Shown piece by piece: positions 27,063 through 34,323 of a stretch of 64,000 nt of DNA; positions within the stretch are counted from its first letter, which is position 1, and every line of letters starts with the position of its first letter. The position numbers were made by a program, and so were the translations under genes. The notes beneath the pieces were generated by a model, which saw only the letters and a program-made list of their open reading frames with translations, was not told where the DNA came from and made no database searches. Origin of the DNA: an uncultured Desulfovibrio sp. (GTDB taxonomy: Bacteria; Desulfobacterota; Desulfovibrionia; Desulfovibrionales; Desulfovibrionaceae); the NCBI GenBank assembly GCA_944327295.1, contig CALVHF010000001.1:62001-126000 (forward strand). Direction: 5' to 3'.

Positions 27063-27140
27063 TCTTCTAAAGTACGCAAAATAGAACCAGCGGAAGCTGG
27101 CTTCGTTTGCGAAGGAAGAGATGGTGGAGAGGCTGAGCAT
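27039..27140 (-). CDS. Leader peptide of the aromatic operon
   Basis: 33-residue peptide, ATG at 27140, AAGGA eight bases upstream, stop at 27041-27039. Residues 16-24 are FRWFYFAYF: seven aromatic residues in nine, with Trp, Phe and Tyr all present. The codons lie immediately before the antiterminator segment. Ribosome stalling there when any aromatic aminoacyl-tRNA is scarce would favour read-through into ADTH synthase; the design matches pheL/trpL leaders of enterobacteria but covers all three end products. Confidence 0.85.
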   Translation of the reverse strand: MLSLSTISSFANEASFRWFYFAYFRRACGRELC

Positions 27141-27203
27141 GAAGATGATCCTTGTTGTTTCCCTGGACAGGAAAACTGTGCAGGGAAAATTTTTGATGGG
27201 ATA

Positions 27204-27233
27204 GATGTACGCCTGACCGGCCTTTTCTGTCAA
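27204..27233 (-). promoter_or_regulatory. Candidate promoter of the aromatic operon
   Basis: On the minus strand TTGACA (27233-27228), 18-bp spacer, TACATC (27209-27204). The -35 is perfect and the -10 is weak. Start would be near 27197, 57 nt before the leader peptide. Confidence 0.5.
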
Positions 27234-27302
27234 GAAAGGAGACAGAATTTTTTTGCCTGTCAGCATGTCATTTTGGTGACGGCGTGCAACATCTTGGAAA
27301 GA

Positions 27303-28340
27303 CTATTTTTCCTTGTCGGCAGGCGCGGGCTTTGCCGAAGGATCCTTCTTGGGGCGCAGCTTGCGCTTGTGCAGCCTGTTCAGGATGAAGTTCAGGCAGG
27401 TTTCGTCCTCGGGCACGGCAGAGACGGGAAATTCGGCGCGTCCCAGGCTGCGGTGGCCGCCTGCAGAGCCCACATCGTGGAAGCAGGCATCGGCCAGCCT
27501 GCCTATGTCGCGGGTGCCGTCGCCCCTGAAGATGACCACCACGGTTTCCTTCTGCACAAGGCCGCTCACGGCAATCCAGCGCAGCCCGTGCACGCGGGTG
27601 AAGAAGTCCGCTATGGCCACGAGCAGGTCGGCATTCTGCACATCGCCCACCCAGGCATGGAAGCCTGTGCCCCGGCATTCGCTGAGATTGCGGAAGGCCC
27701 TGGAAAAGAGCGGCAGCCAGGAGCGCAGGTATTCGCTGCGGGTGATGCGGCGCAGGAGCATGGGATCGGCCCTGGCCGAGAGCCACTGATAGGCATCAAA
27801 GTCGTTCTTGCCGCCGCTGCGCTCGAAGAGGGCCGTGTCCGTGCGTATGCCGAGGAGCATGGCCGTGGCCAGCCTGGGGCTCGGGCGCAGGCCGAGGCCG
27901 CGCAGGTATTCGCAGAAAATGGTGCAGGTAGCCCCTGTCTGCGGGCGGATGTCCACAAGCCTGAGGTCCAGGTCGGCGTAGTTTTCCGGCTTGGGCGGAT
28001 GGTGATCCACAATGACGGAAAAGGGTATGCCGCTGAAAAGCTTGTGGTGGTGAGGCTGGCCGTCCACTATGGCAAAGTGTGTGTACTGCTGCAGGTACTC
28101 TTTCTTCCAGGGTGCACTGTCCATATGCAGATAGCGCATGAAGGCCAGATTGTCGGGACGGGTGATTTCGTTGATGCGGTAGATGTCCACCCTGGTCCGT
28201 GCGGCCATGATGCGCTTGAGTGCTGCGGCAGCGCCCATGGCATCGGGATCGGCATTGATGACGATGCACCAGCGCTGATCCCTGGTGACGGTCCTGAGCC
28301 AGTCCTTCAAGGCCTGCAGAGCTTTTCCTCGTGGAACCAT
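27303..28340 (-). CDS. DHH-family phosphoesterase (NrnA-like)
   Basis: 345 residues from ATG at 28340; a longer frame upstream is rejected. DHH motifs: INADPDAMGAAAALKRIM (motif I), IVDGQ, VIVDHHPP (DHH signature), and LLGIRTDTALF. A C-terminal DHHA1-like part (RWIAVSGLV, FRGDGTRDIGRLADACFHDVGSAGGHRSLGRAEFPV) binds substrate. Relatives degrade nanoRNA or cyclic dinucleotides or hydrolyse pAp. Motif I has N-A-D rather than the usual S-H-x-x-P-D-x-D, so metal binding may differ. The basic tail is Lys/Pro-rich. Confidence 0.75.
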   Translation of the reverse strand: MVPRGKALQALKDWLRTVTRDQRWCIVINADPDAMGAAAALKRIMAARTRVDIYRINEITRPDNLAFMRYLHMDSAPWKKEYLQQYTHFAIVDGQPHHHKLFSGIPFSVIVDHHPPKPENYADLDLRLVDIRPQTGATCTIFCEYLRGLGLRPSPRLATAMLLGIRTDTALFERSGGKNDFDAYQWLSARADPMLLRRITRSEYLRSWLPLFSRAFRNLSECRGTGFHAWVGDVQNADLLVAIADFFTRVHGLRWIAVSGLVQKETVVVIFRGDGTRDIGRLADACFHDVGSAGGHRSLGRAEFPVSAVPEDETCLNFILNRLHKRKLRPKKDPSAKPAPADKEK

Positions 28341-28470
28341 AAGCGTTGTGCCCCCTGGCAGTTTCTCGTGGATGGAGTGTGCGGTAGTGTGCCGGAAACT
28401 ATGTGTCTGGCAGATGCTGTCTGGAGGGATTTGGGGAGGATCGTTCTGCAGGACGAGAGCCCCGTTGCCC

Positions 28471-29322
28471 TTATCCCCGTGCCGCGCACCAGAGCTCGTG
28501 GACACAGGGCAGGGAGGCACAGACGCCCTGCCAGCTGAAGACTTCCAGCACATGGACGCAGGTTGCGGGCACGCGGGCCATGATGTGTTCCGCAAGCTTC
28601 CGTTCCCTGTCCGCGAGGGTGCTCACGGGCAGGTGCCTGCCCCGTTCGTCCACAAGATTCCAGTGGATCATGGACGCTTGGGCAAGAATTGCCTCCTCCA
28701 GAAGTGCCGCATGATGGTAGCGCAAGAGGTGGCCAAAATCCAGACACAGGCCGGAGCCTTCGGGCAGCAGGGGCGCATGGCCAAGCACTTCCTGCAGGCT
28801 GTTGTGCCGCGTGTTTTCCCAGCAGAGGGGCAGGCTCCACCCGTCGCGCAGGAGTGCTTCTGCAAGGACGTGCCGGAAGTGCCGCATCTGCAGCCAGGCC
28901 TGGTCTGCCGGTCGTGCCGGCGGATGGATCACGGCGCAGCGCGGGGCAAGAGAGCGGATTTTTCTGACAAGCTCAAGACAGATGCCGGCACAGAGTTCTG
29001 CCTCGTCCAGCAGGCTGTGTGCCTGGGGAAGGGGGTCTTCCCTGTGCCAGGGCAGATCCAGGGGCAGGTGGACATGATAGCCCAGGGGCAGGCCGGCTTC
29101 CGGCAGATCGTCTGCGGTATAGCGCAGGCAGGCTGCGGTCTCGAAGAAGCACAGGGCCACTTCCGGAACCCGGCCCTGCAGAAAGCGGCAGTTTTCGGCA
29201 ACGGAGCCGGGCTGTACCCAGGAGGGCACGGCCCAGTGAAAGTCCGGCGAGAGCCGTGACAGGGTCAGTTCCGGCGACAGTTCGAGGGAAGGTGCGCAGG
29301 ATGGTTCGCAGGGATGGGACAT
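28471..29322 (-). CDS. CbiR-like cobamide remodeling phosphodiesterase
   Basis: 283 residues from ATG at 29322; the ribosome site is weak and the true start may be slightly different. AP-endonuclease-2-type TIM barrel with FHWAVPSWV, PEVALCFFETAACLRYT, GYHVHLPLDLPW, LCWENTRHN, LCLDFGHLLRYH and WNLVDERGRHLP. The pattern H-x-H, E, D, H for metals and W/P-rich start recall the CbiR family, which hydrolyses the phosphoribosyl linkage of cobamides so the lower ligand can be swapped. Assignment rests on remembered family features. No cob or cbi gene is adjacent. Confidence 0.55.
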   Translation of the reverse strand: MSHPCEPSCAPSLELSPELTLSRLSPDFHWAVPSWVQPGSVAENCRFLQGRVPEVALCFFETAACLRYTADDLPEAGLPLGYHVHLPLDLPWHREDPLPQAHSLLDEAELCAGICLELVRKIRSLAPRCAVIHPPARPADQAWLQMRHFRHVLAEALLRDGWSLPLCWENTRHNSLQEVLGHAPLLPEGSGLCLDFGHLLRYHHAALLEEAILAQASMIHWNLVDERGRHLPVSTLADRERKLAEHIMARVPATCVHVLEVFSWQGVCASLPCVHELWCAARG

Positions 29323-29535
29323 GCAGGGAGAGAGGCTGAAGGAAAGGGAAAAAGGGGGAAGGGAGAGAGGCAGGATACGGAAGGAAGGGGAAAAGTGCCA
29401 GTGCCTGGCCGGCAGGGGGATGGCTCCTGCCGGGCGTTGCGAAGCCATGCCCTTGCTGTCGCCACGGCCGGCGCCAGGGCGGCTCTTTTTGGCAAAGGCC
29501 TAGCAACGCAGGAGTCCGTGCAGGCAGCAGGGGAT
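29323..29535. other. Short gap with polypurine tract
   Basis: 29333-29396 is a strongly purine-biased plus strand (G/A runs). No gene or terminator is recognised. Confidence 0.5.
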
Positions 29536-30960
29536 TCAGCGCGCTGCCGGTGCGCTGCGGAAATAGCGCGGTATCTCTATGCTCGCCGTGAGCCCTCCCC
29601 CGGGATTGTTGCGCAGGGAAAGCTTTGCCTGATCCAGGGCCGCCATATTGCGTGCAATGGAAAGACCCAGTCCGGTTCCGCCAAGGTGGGTGTTGCGCGA
29701 GTTGTCCAGGCGGTAATAGGGCATGAACACGCGCTCGATCTTGTCGTCCGGAATGCCCGGCCCATTGTCGGAAATTTCTATGCGTACCATGTCTTCGACG
29801 ACAAGAATGCGTACCCTGGCGCTGTCGGCATAGGTCAGGGCGTTGTTGAGCAGATTGTTCACGCAGCGCTTCAGGCAGGAAGGCCGTGCCTTGACAAGCA
29901 GGGGGCCCGCCACGGGGTCCGCCTCGAGGGGCACATGCGTTCCGTCAAGAGCAACGTCGTCCACAATGCTCTGCAAAAAGGCCCGGATGTCCAGAGGAAC
30001 CTGCTTTTCTGCCGAGGTGTGGCTCTTTGCGAAATCAAGCCCCCTGGCCACGAAAAGTTCGAGATCGTCCAGATCCATGCCCAGCTTCTCGCTTTCCGCC
30101 CTGGGATGGAGGTGCTCGAGGCGCAGGCGCGCACGGGTCAGCGGCGTGCGCAGATCATGGGCAATGGCCGTCATGAGGCGGTTGCGTTCCTCGAAACTTG
30201 CACAAATGCGTTCACGCATGAGATTGAAGGACTGGGCGACCTCCCGCACTTCCCTGGTCCCTGTTTCCGGAAGGGGCTGAAAGATTTCCGGATTGCGGCC
30301 AAAGGCATCGGCACATGCGGCAAGCTTGCGCAGGGGCTTTGTGGAATGCAGAACAAGAGCGGTCACCAGCGCTGCCAGAGCGATGACCACAAGCAGTGTC
30401 AGATACCTGTAGACGAGTGTTTCCCTGGCGCCGTGATCGCGCTTGTGCCCGACAGTCATCCATGTTCCATCCTCAAGGCGTATGGCCGTGAGCATGTAGG
30501 GGACGGGATAGCGCGGATCCGGATCCTTGTTGCCGCCAAGCGTCTTGATCAGGAATTCCCGCTCGATACCTACACGGGCAAAGCTTTGTGCAAGAGCCTG
30601 GGAGTACAGTCTGATGGGCTTCGAGTCGACAGGGGTCATGTCTGGCCTTGTGTCCGTATAGCGGAAGAAGACATCCACGCCTGCATCGCCATTGGAGTAG
30701 ACACTGCGTATGATATCCACATAGGCCTGCCGCTCTTCCCTGGGCAGTCGTTCCAGAATGCGCGTGTAGACGACCATGCGCATGGCGGCTTCCTGTATGC
30801 CCAGGCCGCGGTGAAAGGTGCGCAGTTCGCTCCAGAGCACGGAATTGGCCAGTTCAATGCCTGCCAGACCCAGGACAAGGAGCACGACAAGTCGTGCGAC
30901 CAGGGTATCGAAGGGGCGCCAGCGCAGAATCTTGCGCCAGATGTTATTTGATCTTGTCAC
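29536..30960 (-). CDS. Sensor histidine kinase
   Basis: 474 residues. Transmembrane helix at about 20-40, periplasmic sensor domain to about residue 185, second helix (LTLLVVIALAALVTALVL), HAMP, then HisKA with H-box IAHDLRTPLTRARLRLEHL and HATPase with NNLLNNALTYA (N box), DNGPGIP (G1) and GGTGLGLSIARNM (G2). EnvZ-like in layout. Its ATG overlaps the response regulator stop by 4 bases (ATGA), so the two are coupled. The signal is unknown; it sits downstream of the TonB cluster. Confidence 0.93.
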   Translation of the reverse strand: MTRSNNIWRKILRWRPFDTLVARLVVLLVLGLAGIELANSVLWSELRTFHRGLGIQEAAMRMVVYTRILERLPREERQAYVDIIRSVYSNGDAGVDVFFRYTDTRPDMTPVDSKPIRLYSQALAQSFARVGIEREFLIKTLGGNKDPDPRYPVPYMLTAIRLEDGTWMTVGHKRDHGARETLVYRYLTLLVVIALAALVTALVLHSTKPLRKLAACADAFGRNPEIFQPLPETGTREVREVAQSFNLMRERICASFEERNRLMTAIAHDLRTPLTRARLRLEHLHPRAESEKLGMDLDDLELFVARGLDFAKSHTSAEKQVPLDIRAFLQSIVDDVALDGTHVPLEADPVAGPLLVKARPSCLKRCVNNLLNNALTYADSARVRILVVEDMVRIEISDNGPGIPDDKIERVFMPYYRLDNSRNTHLGGTGLGLSIARNMAALDQAKLSLRNNPGGGLTASIEIPRYFRSAPAAR

Positions 30961-31697
30961 GCCAGTTTTCCGATGAACATGTAGCCTGTGCCACGCAGGG
31001 TACGGATGAGACGGGGAGAGCGGCTTTCGTCGCGCAGCTTGCCGCGAAGGCGGCTCACCTGCACGTCTATGCTGCGATCATAGATGTCCTGCCCCTGACC
31101 GCACATGTGATCGAGGATGCGTTCGCGTGTCAGTACCATGTTGGGGTGGCTGAGAAAGAGGTTCAGCAGCCGGAATTCCATGGTGCTCAGGGGCACGATC
31201 ACCCCGTCCTCGTCTTCCAGGTGCCGCTCAAGGGTGTGCAGATGCCAGCCCTCGAAGGAGATGATGTGTTCCCTGCTGTCCGTGTGCCCTGATTCGTCTC
31301 TGCAGGGCGTTCTTCTGCTTCTGCGCAGGAGAGCCCGTATTCGCGCCACAAGTTCCCGCGTCTGAAAGGGCTTGGCGATATAGTCGTCTCCTCCCATTTC
31401 CAGACCGAGAACACGGTCCACCGTGTCGCCGAGAGCAGAGAGAAAGATGATGGGAATGTGCGTATTGGGGTAGCCTGGGGTGCGCACTCTCTTGCACAGG
31501 ACCAGGCCATCCTCGCCAGGCAGCATGATGTCCAGCAGGATGATGTCAAAGAGCTCTCCCTTGCGAAAGAGCGCGAACATGTCCTCGCCACGGGCGACAG
31601 ACACGACGTCCATATGGTAGCATTCGAGACTTCTGGTGGTCAGTTCCCTGATTGCCGGGTCGTCGTCCACCAGCAGGACACGGATATTCTTGTGCAT
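30957..31697 (-). CDS. OmpR-family response regulator
   Basis: 246 residues; GGGAGGAGG precedes the ATG. Receiver domain RVLLVDDDPAIREL (acidic pair), phospho-acceptor Asp in DIILLDIMLPGEDG (about residue 55), Thr/Ser and Lys in IIFLSAL and YIAKPF; C-terminal winged helix with LLNLFLSHPNMVLTRERILDHM and VDVQVSRLRGKL-like DNA-binding end (VQVSRLRGKLRDE). Partner of the overlapping histidine kinase. A hairpin lies in its leader at 31734-31765. Confidence 0.95.
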   Translation of the reverse strand: MHKNIRVLLVDDDPAIRELTTRSLECYHMDVVSVARGEDMFALFRKGELFDIILLDIMLPGEDGLVLCKRVRTPGYPNTHIPIIFLSALGDTVDRVLGLEMGGDDYIAKPFQTRELVARIRALLRRSRRTPCRDESGHTDSREHIISFEGWHLHTLERHLEDEDGVIVPLSTMEFRLLNLFLSHPNMVLTRERILDHMCGQGQDIYDRSIDVQVSRLRGKLRDESRSPRLIRTLRGTGYMFIGKLA

Positions 31698-31733
31698 GAC
31701 CTCCTCCCTTCCTGACGGCCAGGGGCCGTTAAG

Positions 31734-31765
31734 GCCGGCTTTCCGAACAGCACGGAAAAGCCGGC
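31734..31765. promoter_or_regulatory. Hairpin in the leader of the two-component operon
   Basis: GCCGGCTTTCCG and CGGAAAAGCCGGC, 12 pairs with one bulge, 37 nt before the response regulator ATG. No T-run follows. Confidence 0.45.
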
Positions 31766-31892
31766 TCAGTACAGGAGAAGGCAGGACGGCATCGCGTCAC
31801 CGGGACAGCAGGGAATGGCGGGAACGGGCAGAGAGCCGTTTCCCCGGGGACTGGAGCGCCCTGCGCGCTGATGAAGGGGGGCTGGAAAGACA

Positions 31893-31931
31893 AGGAAAAC
31901 TCCGGGAGGTGCATTTTTTTGCAACTCCTGG
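31893..31931 (-). terminator. Terminator after tonB
   Basis: Minus-strand stem CCAGGAGTTGCA / TGCACCTCCCGG (two mismatches) around a run of A, followed by AGTTTTCC. It separates the TonB operon from the two-component genes. Confidence 0.55.
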
Positions 31932-31999
31932 TGAAAATTAGCACACACGTCCCGGAAAAACAAGGAATTGAATTTCGTTTTCCTGTCAGCCCCTCCTCG

Positions 32000-32827
32000 T
32001 CAGCTTCGCCGCAGCTGGTATTTGACAGGCACAAGCACGGTAAAGCCTGCGCCGGTCACTCCCGTATTCAGCCCCTTCAGGCGTTCGGCAAGCCGTGCGC
32101 TTTCCAGATCCAGGGATCCTATGCCGCAGTTCTTCGAAACGGTCGCCTGCTTGACCATGCCATTGGCGGCGATGCGCACGCGCAGCATCACGGTGCCCTG
32201 GGCGCCGGCCCGCCTGGCCTGTCTCGGGTAGCGCTTGTTCTTTTCAATGGCCTCCATGAGGACGGCAAGAGCCTGCTGGCGGGAGGCGGCCGAGACTTCG
32301 ACCCGTGCCCCGTCCGCTGCCCCGCCCTTGACACCAGCCTGAGGCTTGCCCTTTCCTATGGCGACCGACTCGGTCATCATGGAAGGTGTGGTGACAGTCC
32401 GGCGAGGCGCCTTCTTCCTTGGCCTGGGTTTGGGGGCGGGCTTGGGCTTCGGTTTGGGCTCCGGCTTTTTTTCCACCACTTTCGGAGGTTCAGGGGGCGG
32501 GCTGACCTTGGGCGGATCCGGCTTCTTTTCAAGCTGCGGAGCGGAAATGGGCGAGGAGTCGGCAAGAAGCCTGCGGCGCTCGCTTTCCTCGACCCGTTGC
32601 GCGGGATCTTCGGGCGCCTCATAGCGCATGTTGAGCACAAGGGCTCTGGCCTTTGGCAGGTAGAGCTTGGGCTGTTCGGCAAAAAGGACAAAGGGCACCA
32701 CGAGGCTTGCGGCCAGAAGTGCCGTGACGCCCCAGGCAATCCGCCTGCTGGCCTGCCATGCTAGGTGGTCACGAACCTCAACGATCAGAGGGAGCACGCG
32801 TACTGATGACAAAACGGCCTCCTTCAC
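32000..32827 (-). CDS. tonB: TonB energy-transducing protein
   Basis: Up to 275 residues. N-terminal helix RRIAWGVTALLAASLVVPFVLFA anchors it in the inner membrane; then a Pro/Lys/Glu-rich spacer (PPKVVEKKPEPKPKPKP and similar) crosses the periplasm; the C-terminal TonB domain has YPRQARRAGAQGTVMLRVRIAANGMV. It transmits proton-motive force from ExbBD to receptors. The ATG at 32827 lies inside exbD; a TTG at 32812 has GGAGG five bases upstream and may be the true start. Overlap with exbD implies coupling. Confidence 0.9.
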   Translation of the reverse strand: MKEAVLSSVRVLPLIVEVRDHLAWQASRRIAWGVTALLAASLVVPFVLFAEQPKLYLPKARALVLNMRYEAPEDPAQRVEESERRRLLADSSPISAPQLEKKPDPPKVSPPPEPPKVVEKKPEPKPKPKPAPKPRPRKKAPRRTVTTPSMMTESVAIGKGKPQAGVKGGAADGARVEVSAASRQQALAVLMEAIEKNKRYPRQARRAGAQGTVMLRVRIAANGMVKQATVSKNCGIGSLDLESARLAERLKGLNTGVTGAGFTVLVPVKYQLRRS

Positions 32828-33170
32828 GCTGTTTCGCTATGTCCACCACCTCCACGAAGGACTGGAAGGGCGCTTTCGCGTCCACATGCAGGTCGAGCAG
32901 GGCATCCGGCATGCGGGCGAGCAGGGCCACAAGCTCCTCCTTCGCCACTTCTTCCTGGTTGTGGTAGAGCCGTCCGTCCTCGCGCACGCTGACAACTATT
33001 TCCCGCGGGCGTTCGGAAAGCCGAGCAGCCATTTCGGACTTGGGCAGGATGATGTCAAGAACAGGCTTGCTGAATGTCGTGGTCATGATGAAGAAGACAA
33101 GCAGCATGAAAACGCAGTCAATCAGAGGCGTTATGTCAATGCTGTCCTCTTCCTCGAAATCATCAAGCAT
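32778..33170 (-). CDS. exbD: ExbD biopolymer transport protein
   Basis: 130 residues: single membrane helix IDITPLIDCVFMLLVFFIMTTTF with the proton-relay Asp (DITPLID), and a periplasmic domain. It forms the proton-driven motor with ExbB. Overlaps exbB by 8 bases upstream and tonB downstream. Confidence 0.93.
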   Translation of the reverse strand: MLDDFEEEDSIDITPLIDCVFMLLVFFIMTTTFSKPVLDIILPKSEMAARLSERPREIVVSVREDGRLYHNQEEVAKEELVALLARMPDALLDLHVDAKAPFQSFVEVVDIAKQREGGRFVISTRAPSDR

Positions 33171-33810
33171 TGTCGGCCTCCCTGGCGCCCTGCCCGGTAC
33201 CGCCCGCCTGTGCAGGGCGTTTTTTCACCAGACCCTCGCGGGCCATGATGCGCGTCGTGCACTCGACGGTCTGGATGTAGTAGCCTTTGAGGAAGAGCTT
33301 GAGATAGTAGTGGAACATCAGCATGGGGATGGCCACGGTCAGCCCCATGACAGTCGTAATGAGCGCTTCCCAGATGCCTGCAGCGAGCATGGTGGCGTCG
33401 GGTGCGGCGTTGGTGGAAATGACCTTGAAGACGGTCAGCATGCCGAGCACTGTGCCCAGAAGCCCCAGCAGCGGAGCGACAACGGAAATGAAGCGTATCC
33501 AGCTCAAATTGCGGAAGATGCTTTCGAAATTGCGGTGAAAGCGGTAGCTGACCTCGCTTTTCACGTCCATGGTTGCCGCATTGGGACTTGTCACAATCTC
33601 GTGCACGATGGCGAGGACCGGGTTGTCGTGGATTTTGTAGATGGCCCCGGCCCCGGCCTTTTCCAGACGAAAGTAGTCCAGTCTGAAGCGCTTGCGCACA
33701 AGCCTGAGGTAGAAGTAGGTGCGAACAACAAGATAGACGCCCACCAGGGCCAGGACGATCAGGGCAACGCCTGCCTGTCCTATGGACGCGTATACCGACG
33801 CAAGTGTCAT
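33163..33810 (-). CDS. exbB: ExbB/TolQ-type proton channel
   Basis: 215 residues, MotA/TolQ/ExbB family: first helix VALIVLALVGVYLVV, cytoplasmic region, then LSWIRFISVVAPLLGLLGTVLGMLTVF and WEALITTVMGLTVAIPMLMFHYYL. The conserved G-L-L-G-T-V and T-x-x-G-L-x-x-A-I-P motifs are complete. Works with ExbD and TonB. ExbB is encoded before ExbD as usual. The system is placed after the PepSY gene. Confidence 0.92.
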   Translation of the reverse strand: MTLASVYASIGQAGVALIVLALVGVYLVVRTYFYLRLVRKRFRLDYFRLEKAGAGAIYKIHDNPVLAIVHEIVTSPNAATMDVKSEVSYRFHRNFESIFRNLSWIRFISVVAPLLGLLGTVLGMLTVFKVISTNAAPDATMLAAGIWEALITTVMGLTVAIPMLMFHYYLKLFLKGYYIQTVECTTRIMAREGLVKKRPAQAGGTGQGAREADNA

Positions 33811-33888
33811 GAAACGAACCTCCCCATTGTGTTCACAAGATGTTCCATTATGAGATCATGGTTGCAGATGACTGCCCGAGATGCACGG

Positions 33889-34323
33889 CTAGGCAAAGAC
33901 AAGCAGGGCAACGGCGGGCACGAAAAGAAGAAGACTCAGGTTTTGAAGAGCGCGCACATGGCGCTCGCGGGCAAGCCCCAGGAGGAGACAGAGCGCTGCA
34001 GCCAGCACGCAGGGCGCAAGAAGGCTCAGCCAGAGCACAAGCCCTTCGCCTGCTCCGTGCCAGTGCCAGGCAAAGATGTAGGCCGCTCCCAGGGGCAGGC
34101 AGACTTCCTTCCACCAGCAGGGGGAATGGGCAGGCTGATCATGGCCGTCCCCTTCGTCGCCCCCTTCGCCCGTGCGGGCACGGTTTTCCGGGGCAGTGGA
34201 GGCCTTTTGCCTGCAGGCGTTCTGATGCCAGGCAAGCTGCAGGCAGGCCGCGAAGAGCAGCAGCACGCAGCCCGCGTCTGCAAGGCCAGCGAGAAGAGTG
34301 TCCAGAAAGGAGAGTATGGTCAT
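33889..34323 (-). CDS. Small membrane protein, DUF3325-like
   Basis: 144 residues with about three hydrophobic helices (LLAGLADAGCVLLLFAACLQLAW, VCLPLGAAYIFAWHW, LVLWLSLLAPCVLAAALCLLLGL) and a charged loop. DUF3325 proteins typically follow PepSY-domain genes in siderophore operons. Its ATG overlaps the PepSY stop by 4 bases. Function unknown. Family assignment is from context and shape. Confidence 0.5.
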   Translation of the reverse strand: MTILSFLDTLLAGLADAGCVLLLFAACLQLAWHQNACRQKASTAPENRARTGEGGDEGDGHDQPAHSPCWWKEVCLPLGAAYIFAWHWHGAGEGLVLWLSLLAPCVLAAALCLLLGLARERHVRALQNLSLLLFVPAVALLVFA

